From an uncultured Flavobacteriales bacterium (lineage in GTDB: Bacteria; Bacteroidota; Bacteroidia; CAIKAF01), in contig CAIKAF010000033.1 of the NCBI GenBank assembly GCA_903825395.1, positions 1-64,000 on the forward strand: DNA of 64,000 nucleotides, given 5' to 3'. Position numbers and translations under genes: made by a program. The notes under the pieces were generated by a model, which ran no database searches, was not told where the DNA came from, and saw only the letters and a program-made list of their open reading frames with translations. Shown one piece after another: positions 8,438 to 20,477 of this stretch; the first letter of the stretch is position 1, and every line of letters begins with the position of its first letter.

Positions 8438-8861
8438 GGGGCTTGGTTTGTACCAATAGAAATTTCCTGAAGGCTGCGCATAAGCTATACCCAAAAAAGG
8501 TTGCTCTGCGCCCTTCGGGTCGCCGAAATTTTCCATCATTTAAAGGATTCTTGAAAATTAATTTGATTTCCATTTACTGCCTTCCTCCTCTTTACCCCCA
8601 ACTCAAATCACTTTCCAATTTCCCCTCATTCAAAAGGATGAATTTGCCAGTTCATCCCGTCTCATTCCCATGCTCCCACCTTCTGCACCAGCAAAGTTGC
8701 CTTTGCGGATTCAGAAGGCTTTTCTGAGACTCCCCAAGGCGAACTTAGTTCTGCTTTTCAGCTTCACCAAATTCCCGTAGTTCACTCCAAAAAGCTCCCT
8801 AACTGTTCCTCGCCACCCCAATACGTGGCGAACCTTCTTTTAACGTTTCATCGATGAACTA

Positions 8862-8892
8862 CAAATGTACGCGAGGATTTTGAAAGTTTCAA
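8862..8892 (-). promoter_or_regulatory. consensus Bacteroidota promoter inside repeat copy A
   Basis: On the minus strand TTG (8890-8892), 20 bases, then TACATTTG (8862-8869). This matches the TTG / TAnnTTTG promoter form. The other repeat copy keeps it with the same spacing. Transcription would run leftward through the hairpins of the element. Confidence 0.5.
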
Positions 8893-9140
8893 GGTGAAAG
8901 TTAATTTTTATGTTTGGATTAGAGGAAACAATTACTATTTATAAAGCATGAATAAATTGCAGCGCGAGGCCAAAGAACAAAAAACCTTCAAATACGAGAC
9001 CCTGAGAAATCCAATTGAGTATTAAAAAAACTCCCCCACACCTCTTATTTCCAACCCGTACAGTTGCCTTCCAACGTTCCTAGTTCAACGGCCAGGTGAG
9101 ATTTTACCAACCCAAAACATAACATTCAAAGGACTAAAAA

Positions 9141-9170
9141 TAAAAAAGGCGGCTGGGATCCAGCCGCCTT
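9141..9170 (-). terminator. rpoC intrinsic terminator
   Basis: An 11-bp stem (AAGGCGGCTGG / CCAGCCGCCTT) with a three-base loop, followed on the minus strand by six T residues. It lies 21 bases after the rpoC stop and should end the rpoBC transcript. The stretch 8906-9140 before it shows no gene. Confidence 0.9.
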
Positions 9171-9191
9171 CAAATCAAATCAAATTCCAAA

Positions 9192-12100
9192 TCAAGCTAT
9201 GGATTTGCTCTTGGTCCGAGCCAAATCTTGCTCTTCTGTATTGGCAGTTTTCAGATTGTCAAAGTCGTCCTGATTGTAAACAACCGAACCTCTATACTCT
9301 TTCAAACCTGTTCCTGCAGGGATAAGATGACCTACGATGACATTTTCCTTCAAACCATCAAGGAAATCAACCTTGGCTGAAACAGCAGCCTCGTTCAACA
9401 CCTTCGTTGTTTCTTGGAATGATGCGGCCGAGATCCAGCTATCCGTTTGCAAAGAGGCGCGAGTGATACCTTGTAAGACAGGACGTGAAGTAGCGGCTTG
9501 AGCATCAACAACCTCGATGGGACGAAGACCTTTCCGCTTAAGTGCAGAGTTTTCATCGCGCAATTGACGGGGAGAAATCAAGTTATCCTCTAAGAATTCA
9601 GTTGAATCTCCTGGATCTAGCACTTTTTTCATGCCATAAATAGCATCATTCTTTTGCTGGAACTCCATTTTATTGACAAAGGAATTTTCGAGCAATGTGG
9701 TATCTCCACGGTCGATAATTTCAACCTTTTTCATCATTTGGCGAACAATAACTTCAAAGTGCTTATCATTGATTTTAACACCTTGGGTCCGATACACCTC
9801 TTGGATTTCGTTTACCAAATATTCTTGAACGGCTGTTGGACCTTTAATTGCAAGAATATCTGAAGGAGTAACGGCTCCATCGGTTAGAGGTTGTCCGGCC
9901 TTCACATAATCGTTTTCTTGAACTAAGATGTGTTTGGTCAGAGAAACCAGATAGGTTTTTTGTTCACCTGACTTAGGTTGAATAAAGATTTCGCGGTTAC
10001 CGCGCTTAATTCCACCGAAACTTACCAATCCATCGACTTCAGAAACAACGGCTGGGTTAGATGGGTTACGCGCTTCGAAGAGTTCTGTAACTCGAGGAAG
10101 ACCACCGGTAATATCGCCTGTTTTGCCACCTTGGCGAGGGATTTTTACCAGAATGGCCCCAGCTTTCAGTTGATCTCCATCATTTACCATAATGTGAGCT
10201 GAGGTTGGAAGAGAGTATTCTCTGAGCACCTCACCCTTTTTGGATTTGATTTTGATGGTTGGGTTCCGTGTTTTATCACGACGGTCTATGATTACTTTTT
10301 CTACGAAGCCTGTTTGCTCATCGAGTTCTTCTCGGAAAGTTAACCCTTCGATGATGTTTTCAAAAGCAACTTTACCATCGAATTCTGAAATGATAACCGC
10401 GTTCCATGGATCCCATTCGCAAATGATATCTCCTTTGCTGACTTTGTCTCCGTCTTTGGGTTTTAATTTGCTGCCATAAGGAATTGTTCCGGTTGTCAAA
10501 ACCATTCCTGTATTGGCATCGATTAAGCGCATTTCAGCGGTACGGCCAATAACAATGGTTTCTTTATCACCAGTACTTTCATTTGTCGACTCGACCGTAC
10601 GAAGCTCTTCAATTTGAAGAATACCATCGTATTTAGCAACCAACCGATTGGCAGCAGAGCTACCACCAGCAACCCCACCTACGTGGAACGTACGCAAGGT
10701 CAGCTGAGTACCTGGTTCTCCAATGGATTGAGCAGCAATAACCCCAGCGGCTTCGCCACGTTGCACCATTCTGCCGGTGGCCAAGTTTCGGCCATAGCAT
10801 TTTGCACAAACACCACGCTTGGCTTCGCAGGTTAGAACTGAACGAATTTCAACCGTTTCAATGGGTGAGTTTTCAACTTTTGCAGCCAATTCCTCATCGA
10901 TTTCTTGTGCTGCCGAAATAATAATTTCACCTGTATTCGGATGAATCACATCTTCCAAGGCAACCCTTCCAAGAATACGCTCATACAGTGTTTCTTTCAC
11001 TTCGTCATTAACCTTCAGAGCGGTCATGCTAAGTCCACGGAGCGTACCGCAATCTACCTCATTGATGATGACATCTTGAGCAACGTCAACCAAGCGGCGG
11101 GTTAAGTATCCCGCATCGGCTGTTTTCAAGGCCGTATCGGCAAGACCTTTCCGGGCCCCATGAGTAGAAATAAAGTACTCAAGGATTGAAAGTCCTTCCT
11201 TAAAGTTAGAAAGGATAGGGTTTTCAATAATTTCCCCGCCTGTATCTCCTGATTTTTGAGGTTTAGCCATCAGTCCACGCATTCCACAAAGCTGGCGAAT
11301 CTGTTCTTGCGACCCCCGAGCACCGGAGTGAAGCATCATGTAAACTGGATTAAACCCTTGCTTGTCTTCGCTAATTTGCTTCATTACAATCTGAGTCAAC
11401 GAAATGTTGGTTGAAGTCCAGATATCAATGATTTTATTGTAGCGTTCAGTATTCGTGATGAATCCCATGTTGTAGTTGCTCCACACTTCTTCTACTTGTT
11501 CTTGAGCACTTTCGATTAACATGGCTTTTTCCTCTGGAATCACCAAATCGTCAATCAAGAATGAAAGCCCTCCGCGGAAAGCCATAGAGAATCCGATTTC
11601 CTTAATATCATCAAGGAACTTAGCGGCAACGGATAAGTTGGTTTTTTTGAAAATGTCACCAATAATATCCCGAAGTGACTTTTTGGTCAACAATTGGTTG
11701 ATATAACCGTATTCTTTAGGAACAACTTGGTTGAACAACACGCGACCTACTGTGGTTTCGATTAAGGTATTCTGTAGAGAGCCATCGGCTTGACGAACAT
11801 TCACCTTCACCTTAATTCCGGCATGCAAATCTACCTTACGTTCATTGTAGGCAATAATTACTTCCTGAGGAGAGTAAAATACCATTCCTTCTCCTTTCAC
11901 CTCATGTTCAGAAGAATTCTTTCTCTCTTTCGTAATGTAATACAGACCCAATACCATGTCCTGAGAAGGAACTGCAATTGGAGCTCCATTGGCAGGGTTA
12001 ATGATATTATGAGCTCCAAGCATCAGAATTTGAGCTTCCAAAATAGCTGTATTTCCAAGTGGAACGTGAACTGCCATTTGGTCACCATCAAAGTCGGCGT

Positions 12101-13511
12101 TGAAAGCAGTACAAGCCAAAGGATGCAATTGAATCGCCTTTCCTTCAATCAGTTTTGGTTGAAAAGCTTGAATACCTAAGCGGTGTAGAGTTGGGGCACG
12201 ATTCAAAAGCACTGGGTGCCCTTTTAACACTGATTCTAGGATTTCCCAAATTACAGACTCACGGCGATCGACCATTTTTTTGGCAGATTTGACTGTTTTA
12301 ACCAATCCGCGCTGAATGAGCTTACGAATGATAAATGGCTTAAACAGCTCAGCTGCCATGTCTTTGGGCAGACCGCATTCATGCAATTGTAAATCTGGTC
12401 CTACTACAATAACGGAACGAGCAGAGTAATCAACCCGTTTTCCAAGTAAATTTTGACGGAAACGTCCTTGTTTACCTTTTAAGGAATCAGAAAGGGATTT
12501 TAGAGCCCTGTTGGAATCGGTTTTAACAGCAGAAGACTTGCGGCTATTATCAAACAGAGCATCTACGGCTTCTTGAAGCATACGCTTTTCATTCCGCAGA
12601 ATTACTTCAGGAGCTTTAATTTCAATAAGACGTTTCAGACGATTGTTTCGAATAATTACACGACGGTACAAATCGTTCAAGTCTGAGGTTGCAAAACGGC
12701 CACCGTCCAATGGAACAAGAGGACGCAAATCGGGAGGAATAATTGGAATCACTTTGATTACCATCCATTCTGGCCGGTTATCCGTCCGAGAATTGGCATC
12801 TTTGAACGATTCTACCACTTGAAGACGCTTAAGGGCTTCTTGACGGCGTTGTTGTGATTTTGTATCGTTGGACTGCCGTTCTAGTTCCTTGCTCAGGGTT
12901 TCAAAATTAACCCGAGACAAAAGATCATACAACGCATCACCGCCCATCTTAGCGATAAACTTATTGGGATCACTGTCGTCTAGATACTGATTCTCTTTTG
13001 GAAGGGTATCTAACACTTGGTAATACTCTTCTTCTGAAAGGAAATCAAGCGCATTGATTTCTCCTTCCTTGGCTCCGGGTTGAATCACCACATACTTCTC
13101 GTAATAGATAATTGCTTCCAACTTTTTAGTTGGAAGACCAAGCAGCAAGCCAATTTTATTTGGCAGAGAGCGGAAATACCAGATGTGAGCTACGGGAACG
13201 GTCAACATAATATGCCCGGTCCGTTCACGGCGCACTTTCTTTTCTGTCACCTCTACACCGCAACGGTCGCAGACGATTCCTTTATACCGAATGCCTTTAT
13301 ATTTTCCACAAGCGCACTGCCAGTCTTTCACAGGGCCGAAAATACGTTCACAAAACAGACCGTCGCGTTCGGGTTTAAAGGTCCGATAGTTGATGGTTTC
13401 GGGTTTGGTAACCTCACCTCGGCTTTGCTCCAAGATATAATCTGGGGAAGCGAGACTGATGGTTATTTTGGAGAAATCTCCAGTAGTTTTGGCTTCGGGT
13501 TGAAAGGCCAT
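9192..13511 (-). CDS. rpoC: RNA polymerase subunit beta'
   Basis: A 1439-residue catalytic subunit. The N-terminal zinc site (CACGKYKG ... CDRCGVEV) is near residues 65-90. The invariant magnesium motif [14 protein letters not shown] is near residue 475. The second zinc cluster ([15 protein letters not shown]) is near residue 895. The trigger-loop region ([25 protein letters not shown]) follows. The start MAFQPEAK lies 33 bases after rpoB. Length and domain order are normal for Bacteroidota. It is the last gene before a strong terminator. Confidence 0.98.
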   Translation of the reverse strand: MAFQPEAKTTGDFSKITISLASPDYILEQSRGEVTKPETINYRTFKPERDGLFCERIFGPVKDWQCACGKYKGIRYKGIVCDRCGVEVTEKKVRRERTGHIMLTVPVAHIWYFRSLPNKIGLLLGLPTKKLEAIIYYEKYVVIQPGAKEGEINALDFLSEEEYYQVLDTLPKENQYLDDSDPNKFIAKMGGDALYDLLSRVNFETLSKELERQSNDTKSQQRRQEALKRLQVVESFKDANSRTDNRPEWMVIKVIPIIPPDLRPLVPLDGGRFATSDLNDLYRRVIIRNNRLKRLIEIKAPEVILRNEKRMLQEAVDALFDNSRKSSAVKTDSNRALKSLSDSLKGKQGRFRQNLLGKRVDYSARSVIVVGPDLQLHECGLPKDMAAELFKPFIIRKLIQRGLVKTVKSAKKMVDRRESVIWEILESVLKGHPVLLNRAPTLHRLGIQAFQPKLIEGKAIQLHPLACTAFNADFDGDQMAVHVPLGNTAILEAQILMLGAHNIINPANGAPIAVPSQDMVLGLYYITKERKNSSEHEVKGEGMVFYSPQEVIIAYNERKVDLHAGIKVKVNVRQADGSLQNTLIETTVGRVLFNQVVPKEYGYINQLLTKKSLRDIIGDIFKKTNLSVAAKFLDDIKEIGFSMAFRGGLSFLIDDLVIPEEKAMLIESAQEQVEEVWSNYNMGFITNTERYNKIIDIWTSTNISLTQIVMKQISEDKQGFNPVYMMLHSGARGSQEQIRQLCGMRGLMAKPQKSGDTGGEIIENPILSNFKEGLSILEYFISTHGARKGLADTALKTADAGYLTRRLVDVAQDVIINEVDCGTLRGLSMTALKVNDEVKETLYERILGRVALEDVIHPNTGEIIISAAQEIDEELAAKVENSPIETVEIRSVLTCEAKRGVCAKCYGRNLATGRMVQRGEAAGVIAAQSIGEPGTQLTLRTFHVGGVAGGSSAANRLVAKYDGILQIEELRTVESTNESTGDKETIVIGRTAEMRLIDANTGMVLTTGTIPYGSKLKPKDGDKVSKGDIICEWDPWNAVIISEFDGKVAFENIIEGLTFREELDEQTGFVEKVIIDRRDKTRNPTIKIKSKKGEVLREYSLPTSAHIMVNDGDQLKAGAILVKIPRQGGKTGDITGGLPRVTELFEARNPSNPAVVSEVDGLVSFGGIKRGNREIFIQPKSGEQKTYLVSLTKHILVQENDYVKAGQPLTDGAVTPSDILAIKGPTAVQEYLVNEIQEVYRTQGVKINDKHFEVIVRQMMKKVEIIDRGDTTLLENSFVNKMEFQQKNDAIYGMKKVLDPGDSTEFLEDNLISPRQLRDENSALKRKGLRPIEVVDAQAATSRPVLQGITRASLQTDSWISAASFQETTKVLNEAAVSAKVDFLDGLKENVIVGHLIPAGTGLKEYRGSVVYNQDDFDNLKTANTEEQDLARTKSKSIA

Positions 13512-13544
13512 ACTATGATATCTTATAGGTTAAAAAATCCGAAA

Positions 13545-16500
13545 TTAGTCAAGAACAATTTTGAGTCCTAGGCCACGAAGTTCGTGCAGAAGAACATTAA
13601 ACGATTCAGGGATGCCAGGCACGGGAAGTGGATCGCCTTTCACTATACTTTCGTACGCTTTAGCTCTTCCCATAACGTCATCGCTCTTAATGGTCAACAT
13701 TTCCTGAAGGATATGAGAGGCTCCGAACGCTTCAAGCGCCCAAACTTCCATTTCACCAAAGCGTTGTCCTCCGAACTGAGCTTTACCGCCTAGAGGCTGT
13801 TGAGTGATAAGAGAGTAAGGTCCGATGGAGCGGGCATGCATCTTATCATCCACCATGTGGCTTAGTTTAATCATATAAATCATTCCTACTGTTGCAGGCT
13901 GATCAAACCGTTCCCCTGTACCTCCGTCATACAATTGAGTTTTGCCCAATCGAGGAAGGCCGGCAGATTCAATTTCATGCTGAATATCGTCAATACTAGC
14001 TCCATCAAAAATTGGGGTAGCATATTTCTTACCCAGCTTATAGCCAGCCCAAGCCAGAATTGTTTCATAAATCTGACCGAGGTTCATCCGTGAAGGCACA
14101 CCCAATGGGTTTAGAACAATATCCACGGGAGTTCCATCTTCAAGGAAAGGCATATCTTCCGGCCGAACGATTTTGGCTACAATACCTTTGTTTCCGTGAC
14201 GACCAGCGAGCTTGTCTCCTACTTTTAGTTTCCGCTTTTTAGCGATATAAACCTTGGCAAGCTGAATGATTCCTGATGGCAACTCATCGCCCACAGTAAT
14301 GTTGTATTTTTTTCGCTTAAATACACCAAACAAATCATTGTGCTTGATGGAGTAATTGTGAATCAATTGTTTGATTTTCTGATTCAACTCCTCATCCTTC
14401 AACCAATTTTCTGGGTTGACATGAATGAAATCCACGTTTGCAAACGACTTTTTAGAAAACTTAGAGCCTTTTTTAATCACCTCTTCGCGTACGCTATTGT
14501 AAACTCCATTGGAAACTTTTCCTTCCAATAAAATCATGAGGCGCGCGATCATTTTCTCTTTCAAGGCAACAAACTCCTTTTCATATTCTTTATCAAGAAT
14601 ATCCAATTCCTTCTTGTCTTCTGCTTTTGCGCGGCGATCTTTCATGCTCTTAGAGAACAATTTGCGATCGACTACAACTCCGTATAAAGAGGGGGGCGCT
14701 TTCATAGATGCGTCTTTCACATCTCCGGCTTTATCGCCGAAAATAGCTCGCAACAATTTTTCTTCAGGGGTGGGGTCAGATTCTCCTTTGGGAGTAATCT
14801 TTCCAATCAAGATATCTCCTGGAACCACTTCTGCTCCAACGCGAATAATACCATTTTCGTCAAGGTCTTTGGTTGCCTCTTCCGAAACATTTGGAATATC
14901 TGCGGTTAGTTCTTCATGCCCCATTTTGGTATCGCGCACTTCCATGATAAACTCATCAATGTGAAGCGAGGTAAATACATCATCTCTGACAATTTTCTCA
15001 GAAATAACGATGGCATCTTCAAAATTATACCCTTTCCAAGGCATGAAAGCAACCAAAAGATTTCGTCCTAGAGCCAATTCCCCGTTTTCGGTTCCAAAAC
15101 CTTCACAAAGCACTTGTCCACGAACAACGCGATCGCCCTTTTTAACAATAGGCTTCAGGTTAATTGTGGTATTTTGGTTGGTTTTGCGGAATTTAATCAG
15201 GTTATACGTTACCAAATCATCGTCGAAGCTAACCAATTTCTCTTCTTCGGTTCTTTGATATCGGATTGAAATCTGACGTGCATCCACTGCCTCTACAACT
15301 CCATCAAATTCGGCGTTGATTAACAATCTGGAATCTCGGGCAACCCTTTCTTCCAGACCAGTTCCAACGATAGGAGCTTGAGGCTGTAAAAGAGGAACAG
15401 CTTGGCGCATCATGTTTGATCCCATCAAAGCCCTGTTCGCATCATCATGTTCCAGAAAGGGAATCAAAGAGGCGGCGATGGAAGCAATTTGGTTGGGAGC
15501 GACGTCCATCAACTTAACCGAAGTGGGTTCAGCCAGAGGGAAATCGCCTTCAAAACGGCTTTTAATTTTGTTGTTTACAAATTCTCCCTTCTCATTTAAG
15601 ATGGCGTTGGCTTGAGCAATGATGCTTGCCTCTTCCTCTTCGGCGCTTAGGTATGTAATGTCGTTTGACAACAAAACACGACCATTTTCTACCTGGCGAT
15701 AAGGAGTTTCTATAAACCCTAATTTATTAATTCGCGCATAAACGCAAAGCGAAGAAATCAATCCAATGTTAGGTCCTTCAGGCGTTTCAATGGTACACAA
15801 CCGACCATAGTGGGTATAGTGTACGTCACGGACCTCAAAACCGGCACGTTCTCTGGACAGACCTCCGGGGCCGAGGGCAGAAAGTCTGCGCTTGTGAGTA
15901 ACCTCGGCCAATGGATTGGTTTGATCCATGAACTGAGACAGCTGGTTTGTTCCAAAGAAGCTATTGATTACCGATGCCAACGTTTTGGCATTAATCAAAT
16001 CGGTTGGAGTAAACACCTCATTGTCTCGCACGTTCATGCGTTCGCGGATGGTTCTTGCCATACGGGCCAAACCAACTCCAAACTGATTGTACAATTGTTC
16101 ACCTACAGTACGGACGCGGCGGTTGGACAAGTGATCGATATCATCGACATTGGCTTTGCTATTGATCAGCATGATAAGCTGTTTAACAATAGCAATGATA
16201 TCTTCTTTGGTTAAAACGCGAACTTCGCTGGAGATATTAAGTTCTAGCTTCCTGTTGATTCTAAACCTTCCTACTTCTCCCAAATCGTAGCGCTTATCGC
16301 TAAAGAAAAGTTTATCTAAAACACTACGGGCTGTTTCCTCGTCTGGGGGATCGGCATTACGTAGAACCTTATAAATCTTCTCAACCGCCTCTAATTCAGA
16401 GTTGGTTTCATCCTTTTGCAAGGTATTGTAGATAATTCCGAAATCGGCAGAATTACCATCTTCCTTATGAAGAATAATGCTTTTAGCTCCTGATTCAAGG

Positions 16501-17375
16501 ATAAGGTCAATGTGTTCCTCATCAAGAATAACTTCACGTTCAAGCAAAACTTCAGTACGTTCAATCGAAGTAACCTCACCGGTGTCTTCATCAGCAAAAT
16601 CTTCAAACCAAACCCTTAAAACCCGAGCGGCCAATTTTCTGCCTACAGATTTCTTAAGGTTTGCCTTATTCACTTTAACTTCATTAGCCAAGTCAAAGAT
16701 TTCGAGGATATCTTTATCTGAGTCAAAGCCAATAGCGCGGAAAAGAGTAGTGACAGGAAGTTTCTTCTTCCGGTCAATGTAAGCATACATTACGCTATTA
16801 ATGTCTGTAGCGAATTCAATCCATGAGCCTTTAAATGGAATGATTCGAGCGGAGTACAATTTTGTTCCGTTGGCATGACGGCTTTGGCCGAAGAATACGC
16901 CAGGAGAACGGTGCAATTGAGATACAATAACCCGTTCGGCACCATTGATTACAAAAGTGCCTTTGGGAGTCATGTACGGAATAGTACCTAAATATACATC
17001 CTGAACAATGGTTTCAAAGTCCTCATGTTCGGGATCGGTACAATATAACTTCAACTTAGCTTTTAGCGGAACGCTGTAGGTTAAGCCACGTTCTATGCAT
17101 TCATCAAGCGTATACCTAGGGGGATCTATGAAATAATCTAGAAATTCTAGAACGAACTGATTGCGTGCATCAGTAATGGGGAAATTTTCGCTAAAAACAG
17201 CGTATAGCCCTTCATTGATGCGATTTTCTGGAGTAGTTTCAAGTTGAAAGAAATCCTTAAAGGACTTCAATTGGACTTCCAGGAAATCAGGATAATCCAC
17301 TTGATTTTGAATGGAGGCAAAATTATGTCTTGCCGGAGCCAAAGTGGAAGGAGAATTTTTTTTAGTTGCTGCCAT
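13545..17375 (-). CDS. rpoB: RNA polymerase subunit beta
   Basis: A 1276-residue subunit. The rifampicin-pocket segment ([20 protein letters not shown], then [20 protein letters not shown]) has the wild-type pattern by eye, followed by [18 protein letters not shown]. The C-terminal part includes [19 protein letters not shown] and [20 protein letters not shown]. Start [11 protein letters not shown] at 17375. A 128-base spacer with a long inverted repeat separates it from rplL, a place where the ratio of ribosomal protein to polymerase output is controlled in other bacteria. Confidence 0.98.
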   Translation of the reverse strand: MAATKKNSPSTLAPARHNFASIQNQVDYPDFLEVQLKSFKDFFQLETTPENRINEGLYAVFSENFPITDARNQFVLEFLDYFIDPPRYTLDECIERGLTYSVPLKAKLKLYCTDPEHEDFETIVQDVYLGTIPYMTPKGTFVINGAERVIVSQLHRSPGVFFGQSRHANGTKLYSARIIPFKGSWIEFATDINSVMYAYIDRKKKLPVTTLFRAIGFDSDKDILEIFDLANEVKVNKANLKKSVGRKLAARVLRVWFEDFADEDTGEVTSIERTEVLLEREVILDEEHIDLILESGAKSIILHKEDGNSADFGIIYNTLQKDETNSELEAVEKIYKVLRNADPPDEETARSVLDKLFFSDKRYDLGEVGRFRINRKLELNISSEVRVLTKEDIIAIVKQLIMLINSKANVDDIDHLSNRRVRTVGEQLYNQFGVGLARMARTIRERMNVRDNEVFTPTDLINAKTLASVINSFFGTNQLSQFMDQTNPLAEVTHKRRLSALGPGGLSRERAGFEVRDVHYTHYGRLCTIETPEGPNIGLISSLCVYARINKLGFIETPYRQVENGRVLLSNDITYLSAEEEEASIIAQANAILNEKGEFVNNKIKSRFEGDFPLAEPTSVKLMDVAPNQIASIAASLIPFLEHDDANRALMGSNMMRQAVPLLQPQAPIVGTGLEERVARDSRLLINAEFDGVVEAVDARQISIRYQRTEEEKLVSFDDDLVTYNLIKFRKTNQNTTINLKPIVKKGDRVVRGQVLCEGFGTENGELALGRNLLVAFMPWKGYNFEDAIVISEKIVRDDVFTSLHIDEFIMEVRDTKMGHEELTADIPNVSEEATKDLDENGIIRVGAEVVPGDILIGKITPKGESDPTPEEKLLRAIFGDKAGDVKDASMKAPPSLYGVVVDRKLFSKSMKDRRAKAEDKKELDILDKEYEKEFVALKEKMIARLMILLEGKVSNGVYNSVREEVIKKGSKFSKKSFANVDFIHVNPENWLKDEELNQKIKQLIHNYSIKHNDLFGVFKRKKYNITVGDELPSGIIQLAKVYIAKKRKLKVGDKLAGRHGNKGIVAKIVRPEDMPFLEDGTPVDIVLNPLGVPSRMNLGQIYETILAWAGYKLGKKYATPIFDGASIDDIQHEIESAGLPRLGKTQLYDGGTGERFDQPATVGMIYMIKLSHMVDDKMHARSIGPYSLITQQPLGGKAQFGGQRFGEMEVWALEAFGASHILQEMLTIKSDDVMGRAKAYESIVKGDPLPVPGIPESFNVLLHELRGLGLKIVLD

Positions 17376-17436
17376 TGCTAGTAATGAGCACGAAATTAAA
17401 CATTCAGAGAATAAAGAACGGCGTCAAACGACAAAT

Positions 17437-17471
17437 ACTTTACCATGTCCGTGTGACGGACATGGTAAAGT
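17437..17471 (-). promoter_or_regulatory. 16-bp inverted repeat between rplL and rpoB
   Basis: Arms ACTTTACCATGTCCGT and ACGGACATGGTAAAGT are perfect complements around a three-base loop. No T-tract follows on the minus strand, so it is not a standard intrinsic terminator. Its place in the rplL-rpoB spacer suggests an attenuator or RNA processing site that lowers rpoBC output relative to ribosomal proteins. That role is inference. Confidence 0.65.
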
Positions 17472-17503
17472 GAAAAAGGAGTTAGGCGCGAAACGCACCA
17501 AAC

Positions 17504-17881
17504 TTATTTAACTTCAACCTCAGCACCAGCTTCGGTCAAAGCGGCCTTAATAGATTCAGCTTCTTCTTTAGAAACACCTTCCTTAATAGGTTTAGGAGCG
17601 GCATCTACCAATTCTTTAGCTTCTTTCAGGCCCAATCCGGTTAAATCTTTAACGGCTTTAACCACGTTTAATTTAGAAGCACCGGCATTTTTAAGAATCA
17701 CATCGAACGATGTTTTTTCTTCTTCAGCAGGAGCATCGCCACCACCGCCAACAGCGGCAACGGCAACGGCAGCAGCAGCTGGTTCAATGCCATACTCTTC
17801 TTTTAGAATTTTAGCCAATTCATTGACTTCTTTAACGGTAAGGCTAACCAGTTGTTCAGCCAATTCCTTAATTTCTGCCAT
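17504..17881 (-). CDS. rplL: 50S ribosomal protein L7/L12
   Basis: A 125-residue stalk protein. The N-terminal dimerisation helix pair ([20 protein letters not shown]) is followed by an Ala/Gly hinge ([17 protein letters not shown]). The C-terminal factor-binding domain follows ([36 protein letters not shown]). It recruits translation GTPases to the ribosome as part of the L10-L12 complex, and it follows rplJ directly. Confidence 0.98.
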   Translation of the reverse strand: MAEIKELAEQLVSLTVKEVNELAKILKEEYGIEPAAAAVAVAAVGGGGDAPAEEEKTSFDVILKNAGASKLNVVKAVKDLTGLGLKEAKELVDAAPKPIKEGVSKEEAESIKAALTEAGAEVEVK

Positions 17882-17921
17882 AACTTTAGTTTTACGGGTT
17901 TGTTTTTAATTAATGAGGAAA

Positions 17922-18446
17922 TTAAGCGGCACGTTCCTCAAGTGCCTTGACCAGACCGGCGATTTTTTGACCAGCGTTGCTTTGCAAAGCTCCAATAACA
18001 TTTTTAGCAGGAGATTGCAGAAGCCCGATGATGTCACCGATAAGTTCTTCTCTAGATTTGATGTTCACCAAATTCTCAAGTTGATCCTGACCGATAAATA
18101 CGGCAGACTCAACATAAGCACCTTTAAGTTTAAGCTTATCGGATTTTTTGGAGAACTCTTTAATCAATTTAGCTGGAGCGTTACCAGTGGAAGCAACCAT
18201 TAGGGCAGTGGTACCTTTCAACACGCTGTACATTTCAGAAAAATCTTTCTCGGATTTTTCCATTGCTTTCGTGAGCAAGGTATTTTTAACTACCTGAATT
18301 TGGATTCCTTTGGCAAAACACAAGCGGCGAAGACCAGTGGCCTGAGCCACAGTCATACCAGATGTATCAGCTAAATAGAAAATGTCGTTTTGCGACAACA
18401 CATCCAGAAGCGAATCAATGGCCTGGTTTTTTTCAGATTTGGTCAT
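17922..18446 (-). CDS. rplJ: 50S ribosomal protein L10
   Basis: A 174-residue protein forming the base of the L7/L12 stalk. The N-terminal ribosome-binding domain contains YLADTSGMTVAQATGLRRLC and VVKNTLLTKAMEKSE. The C-terminal helix that binds L12 dimers ends the protein. In many bacteria L10 with L12 represses its own mRNA. The 17-base gap to rplA and 40-base gap to rplL fit one operon. Confidence 0.97.
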   Translation of the reverse strand: MTKSEKNQAIDSLLDVLSQNDIFYLADTSGMTVAQATGLRRLCFAKGIQIQVVKNTLLTKAMEKSEKDFSEMYSVLKGTTALMVASTGNAPAKLIKEFSKKSDKLKLKGAYVESAVFIGQDQLENLVNIKSREELIGDIIGLLQSPAKNVIGALQSNAGQKIAGLVKALEERAA

Positions 18447-18463
18447 CCTTCGTTTGGATTAAG

Positions 18464-19159
18464 TTAACCTACGAGATTTTTTGCTTCAATCCGGATTCCG
18501 GGGCCCATTGTTGAAGAGAGGAAAATACTCTTAACATAGGTTCCTTTAGCGGAAGAAGGTTTGAGTTTGGAAATAGTTTGAAGGAACTCGCGGGCATTTT
18601 CCGTCAACTTTTCTGCGTCGAAAGAAGAACGGCCAATGGTAGTATGAACGATACCATACTTATCGACTTTAAAATCGATTTTACCAGCCTTAACTTCTTC
18701 AACGGCTTTTCCAACCTCCATGGTTACTGTACCGGTTTTTGGATTAGGCATCAATCCTCTTGGACCGAGGATTCTACCTAAAGCACCAATTTTACCCATA
18801 ACAGAGGGCATTGTAACAATGACGTCCACATCGGTCCAACCACCTTTGATTTTTTCGATGTAGTCATCAAGCCCAACCATGTCAGCACCTGCTGCTGTGG
18901 CCTCATCCATTTTTTCAGGGGGACACAGAACAAGTACCCGTACACTTTTGCCAATACCGTGAGGAAGCTTCACAGATCCGCGAACCATTTGATCGGCTTT
19001 ACGTGGGTCAACCCCAAGCCGAACGGCAATGTCAACGCTAGAATCAAATTTAGCAAAAGCAACATCTTTAACAAGCTGCGTGGCTTCTTCCAATGCGTAC
19101 GATTTATCCGCATCGATTTTGGCCATTGCAGCCTTCATATTTTTTGAAATTCGTGCCAT
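18464..19159 (-). CDS. rplA: 50S ribosomal protein L1
   Basis: A 231-residue protein of the L1 stalk, which binds 23S rRNA near the E site. Typical motifs are [31 protein letters not shown], and [19 protein letters not shown]. Normal length. It follows rplK by 10 bases, the standard rplKA pair, where L1 often acts as a translational repressor. Confidence 0.98.
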   Translation of the reverse strand: MARISKNMKAAMAKIDADKSYALEEATQLVKDVAFAKFDSSVDIAVRLGVDPRKADQMVRGSVKLPHGIGKSVRVLVLCPPEKMDEATAAGADMVGLDDYIEKIKGGWTDVDVIVTMPSVMGKIGALGRILGPRGLMPNPKTGTVTMEVGKAVEEVKAGKIDFKVDKYGIVHTTIGRSSFDAEKLTENAREFLQTISKLKPSSAKGTYVKSIFLSSTMGPGIRIEAKNLVG

Positions 19160-19169
19160 AGTAGTAAGC

Positions 19170-19613
19170 TTAATTCAGTTCAGGAAAATCTCCATCTACG
19201 GTAATGCCCATTGAGCGAGCTGTACCAGCGACCATACGCATAGCACTTTGTACCTCGAAGCAATTTAAATCGTTCATTTTAATTTCGGCAATTTCCTTTA
19301 CCTGAGCCCAATTTACAGTTCCAACTTTTTTACGGTTGGGTTCAGCTGAACCACCTTTCAATTTAGATGCTTCTAGCAAAAGGATAGGAACAGGGGGGCT
19401 TTTAACGATAAAATCAAAAGATTTATCGGCATAAACGGTAATAACAACCGGCAAAATTTTACCCGTTTGTTCTTGAGTGCGAGCATTAAACTGCTTGCAG
19501 AACTCCATAATATTAACACCCTTAGAACCCAAAGCTGGGCCAACGGGTGGAGAGGGATTGGCTTGGCCACCCTTTACTTGCAGCTTAATAAAGCCTGTTA
19601 CTTCTTTTGCCAT
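19170..19613 (-). CDS. rplK: 50S ribosomal protein L11
   Basis: A 147-residue protein of the GTPase-associated centre. It begins [20 protein letters not shown] and continues [20 protein letters not shown], the conserved Pro-rich N-terminal domain. The rRNA-binding C-terminal domain ends [18 protein letters not shown]. It lies 15 bases after nusG and 10 bases before rplA. Confidence 0.98.
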   Translation of the reverse strand: MAKEVTGFIKLQVKGGQANPSPPVGPALGSKGVNIMEFCKQFNARTQEQTGKILPVVITVYADKSFDFIVKSPPVPILLLEASKLKGGSAEPNRKKVGTVNWAQVKEIAEIKMNDLNCFEVQSAMRMVAGTARSMGITVDGDFPELN

Positions 19614-19628
19614 AACGATAAGATATTA

Positions 19629-20186
19629 TCAACCTTCTTTTTCAACTTGTAAATAGCTCAGCTCCAACGGAGTTTTGCGTCCAAAAATTTTAACAGAAAC
19701 CTTAAGTTTCTTTTTATCTTCATTCACTTCCTCAATTACACCTGAGAAATTATTGAAGGGACCGTCGATTACTTTCACGGCTTCACCAACAATAAATGGA
19801 ATATTAATTTCAGCATCAGCGTCAGCCAACTCATCCACTTTCCCTAACATCCGATTTACTTCAGAGGCAGAAAGAGGCGAAGGGCGTCCGCCTTTTTCAC
19901 CCAGGAAATAAATTACACCATTGACATTATCAATGATGTGTGGAAGTTCGCCGACCAAAACGGCCTCTATGAACATATAGCCTGGGTACAGCGATTGTTC
20001 TTTCGAAATCTTTTTTCCCTTACGGATTTGATAAATTTTCTCTGTAGGGATTAACACTTGCAACAGATAATCCTGAAGATTCGCACGACGAACTTCAAGC
20101 TCGATTTGCGCCTTAATCTTTTTTTCTTGACCACTGATTACGCGCACAACGTACCAATGTTTAGAACTATCTGTGGTTGACATCAT
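19629..20186 (-). CDS. nusG: transcription termination/antitermination factor NusG
   Basis: A 185-residue protein. The NGN domain is in residues ~10-120 ([32 protein letters not shown]). A KOW domain follows ([20 protein letters not shown]). It binds RNA polymerase and couples it to Rho and the ribosome. Two adjacent ATGs (20186 and 20183) are both possible starts. secE precedes it by 7 bases. Confidence 0.97.
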   Translation of the reverse strand: MMSTTDSSKHWYVVRVISGQEKKIKAQIELEVRRANLQDYLLQVLIPTEKIYQIRKGKKISKEQSLYPGYMFIEAVLVGELPHIIDNVNGVIYFLGEKGGRPSPLSASEVNRMLGKVDELADADAEINIPFIVGEAVKVIDGPFNNFSGVIEEVNEDKKKLKVSVKIFGRKTPLELSYLQVEKEG

Positions 20187-20193
20187 TCAATGG

Positions 20194-20385
20194 TTAAAAC
20201 AAGAAATCATAAATGGTGGTCATGGAAAAGCTAAAAGCGAAATCCATAAATCCAACTACCAAAGCAATCAAAAGGGATGCGATCAAAACCACCACAGAAC
20301 TGCCTTGCAATTCACTCCAGCTAGGCCAAGAAACTTTCGTGTTAAGTTCTTCGTAGCTATTTTTTATGTACGTTATTAGACCCAC
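20194..20385 (-). CDS. secE: preprotein translocase subunit SecE
   Basis: A 63-residue minimal SecE. It has an amphipathic N-terminal helix (IKNSYEELNTKVSWPSWSEL) and one transmembrane segment (SVVVLIASLLIALVVGFMDF). It is the essential clamp of the SecYEG channel. The short single-helix form is usual outside Enterobacteria. It lies between tRNA-Trp and nusG, the standard place. Confidence 0.96.
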   Translation of the reverse strand: MGLITYIKNSYEELNTKVSWPSWSELQGSSVVVLIASLLIALVVGFMDFAFSFSMTTIYDFLF

Positions 20386-20403
20386 AGTTATTGTTTTTTA
20401 TGG

Positions 20404-20477
20404 TGGCACGGGTGCCTGGATTCGAACCAAGATCAACGGTTTTGGAGACCGCTATTCTACCGTTGAACTACACCCGT
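20404..20477 (-). tRNA. tRNA-Trp (CCA)
   Basis: On the minus strand acceptor arms ACGGGTG / CACCCGT pair, the anticodon loop reads CTCCAAA (anticodon CCA), and the T loop reads GGTTCGAATCC. The 3' CCA is encoded (TGG at 20404-20406 on the plus strand). It lies between tuf and secE, as in many bacteria. Confidence 0.96.

Larger units (their letters stand above)
8417..8905 (-). repeat. 480-bp duplicated structured element, copy A
   Basis: Closely similar over most of its length to 55511-55985, in the same orientation. Shared blocks include CTTCGGGTCGCC, GATGAATTTGCCAGTTCATC, GACTCCCCAAGGCGAA, and TTTCAGCTTCACCAAATTCC. Read on the minus strand it begins just after a consensus promoter (8862-8892) and contains several hairpins: TCGCCAC/GTGGCGA, GCAAAG/CTTTGC, CAGAA/TTCTG, GGATGAA/TTCATCC. 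Some stems change in compensating fashion between copies. Short frames exist on both strands but none is convincing as protein. It could be a structured RNA gene, a non-autonomous mobile element or a decayed gene. Confidence 0.7.

Noticed and set aside
8443-8727. 94-residue plus-strand frame in the 480-bp repeat
   Set aside because: It is not maintained in the second copy beyond short stretches, has no clear start signal, and its composition does not look like a protein.
8760-8830. GGGAATTTGGTGAAG on the minus strand in the 480-bp repeat looks like part of a cobalamin riboswitch
   Set aside because: The following CC pairing partners and the GCCACTG segment are missing, and no B12-related gene follows.
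15900-16020. Possible rifampicin-resistance substitution in rpoB
   Set aside because: The cluster residues by eye match the common susceptible pattern ([26 protein letters not shown]).
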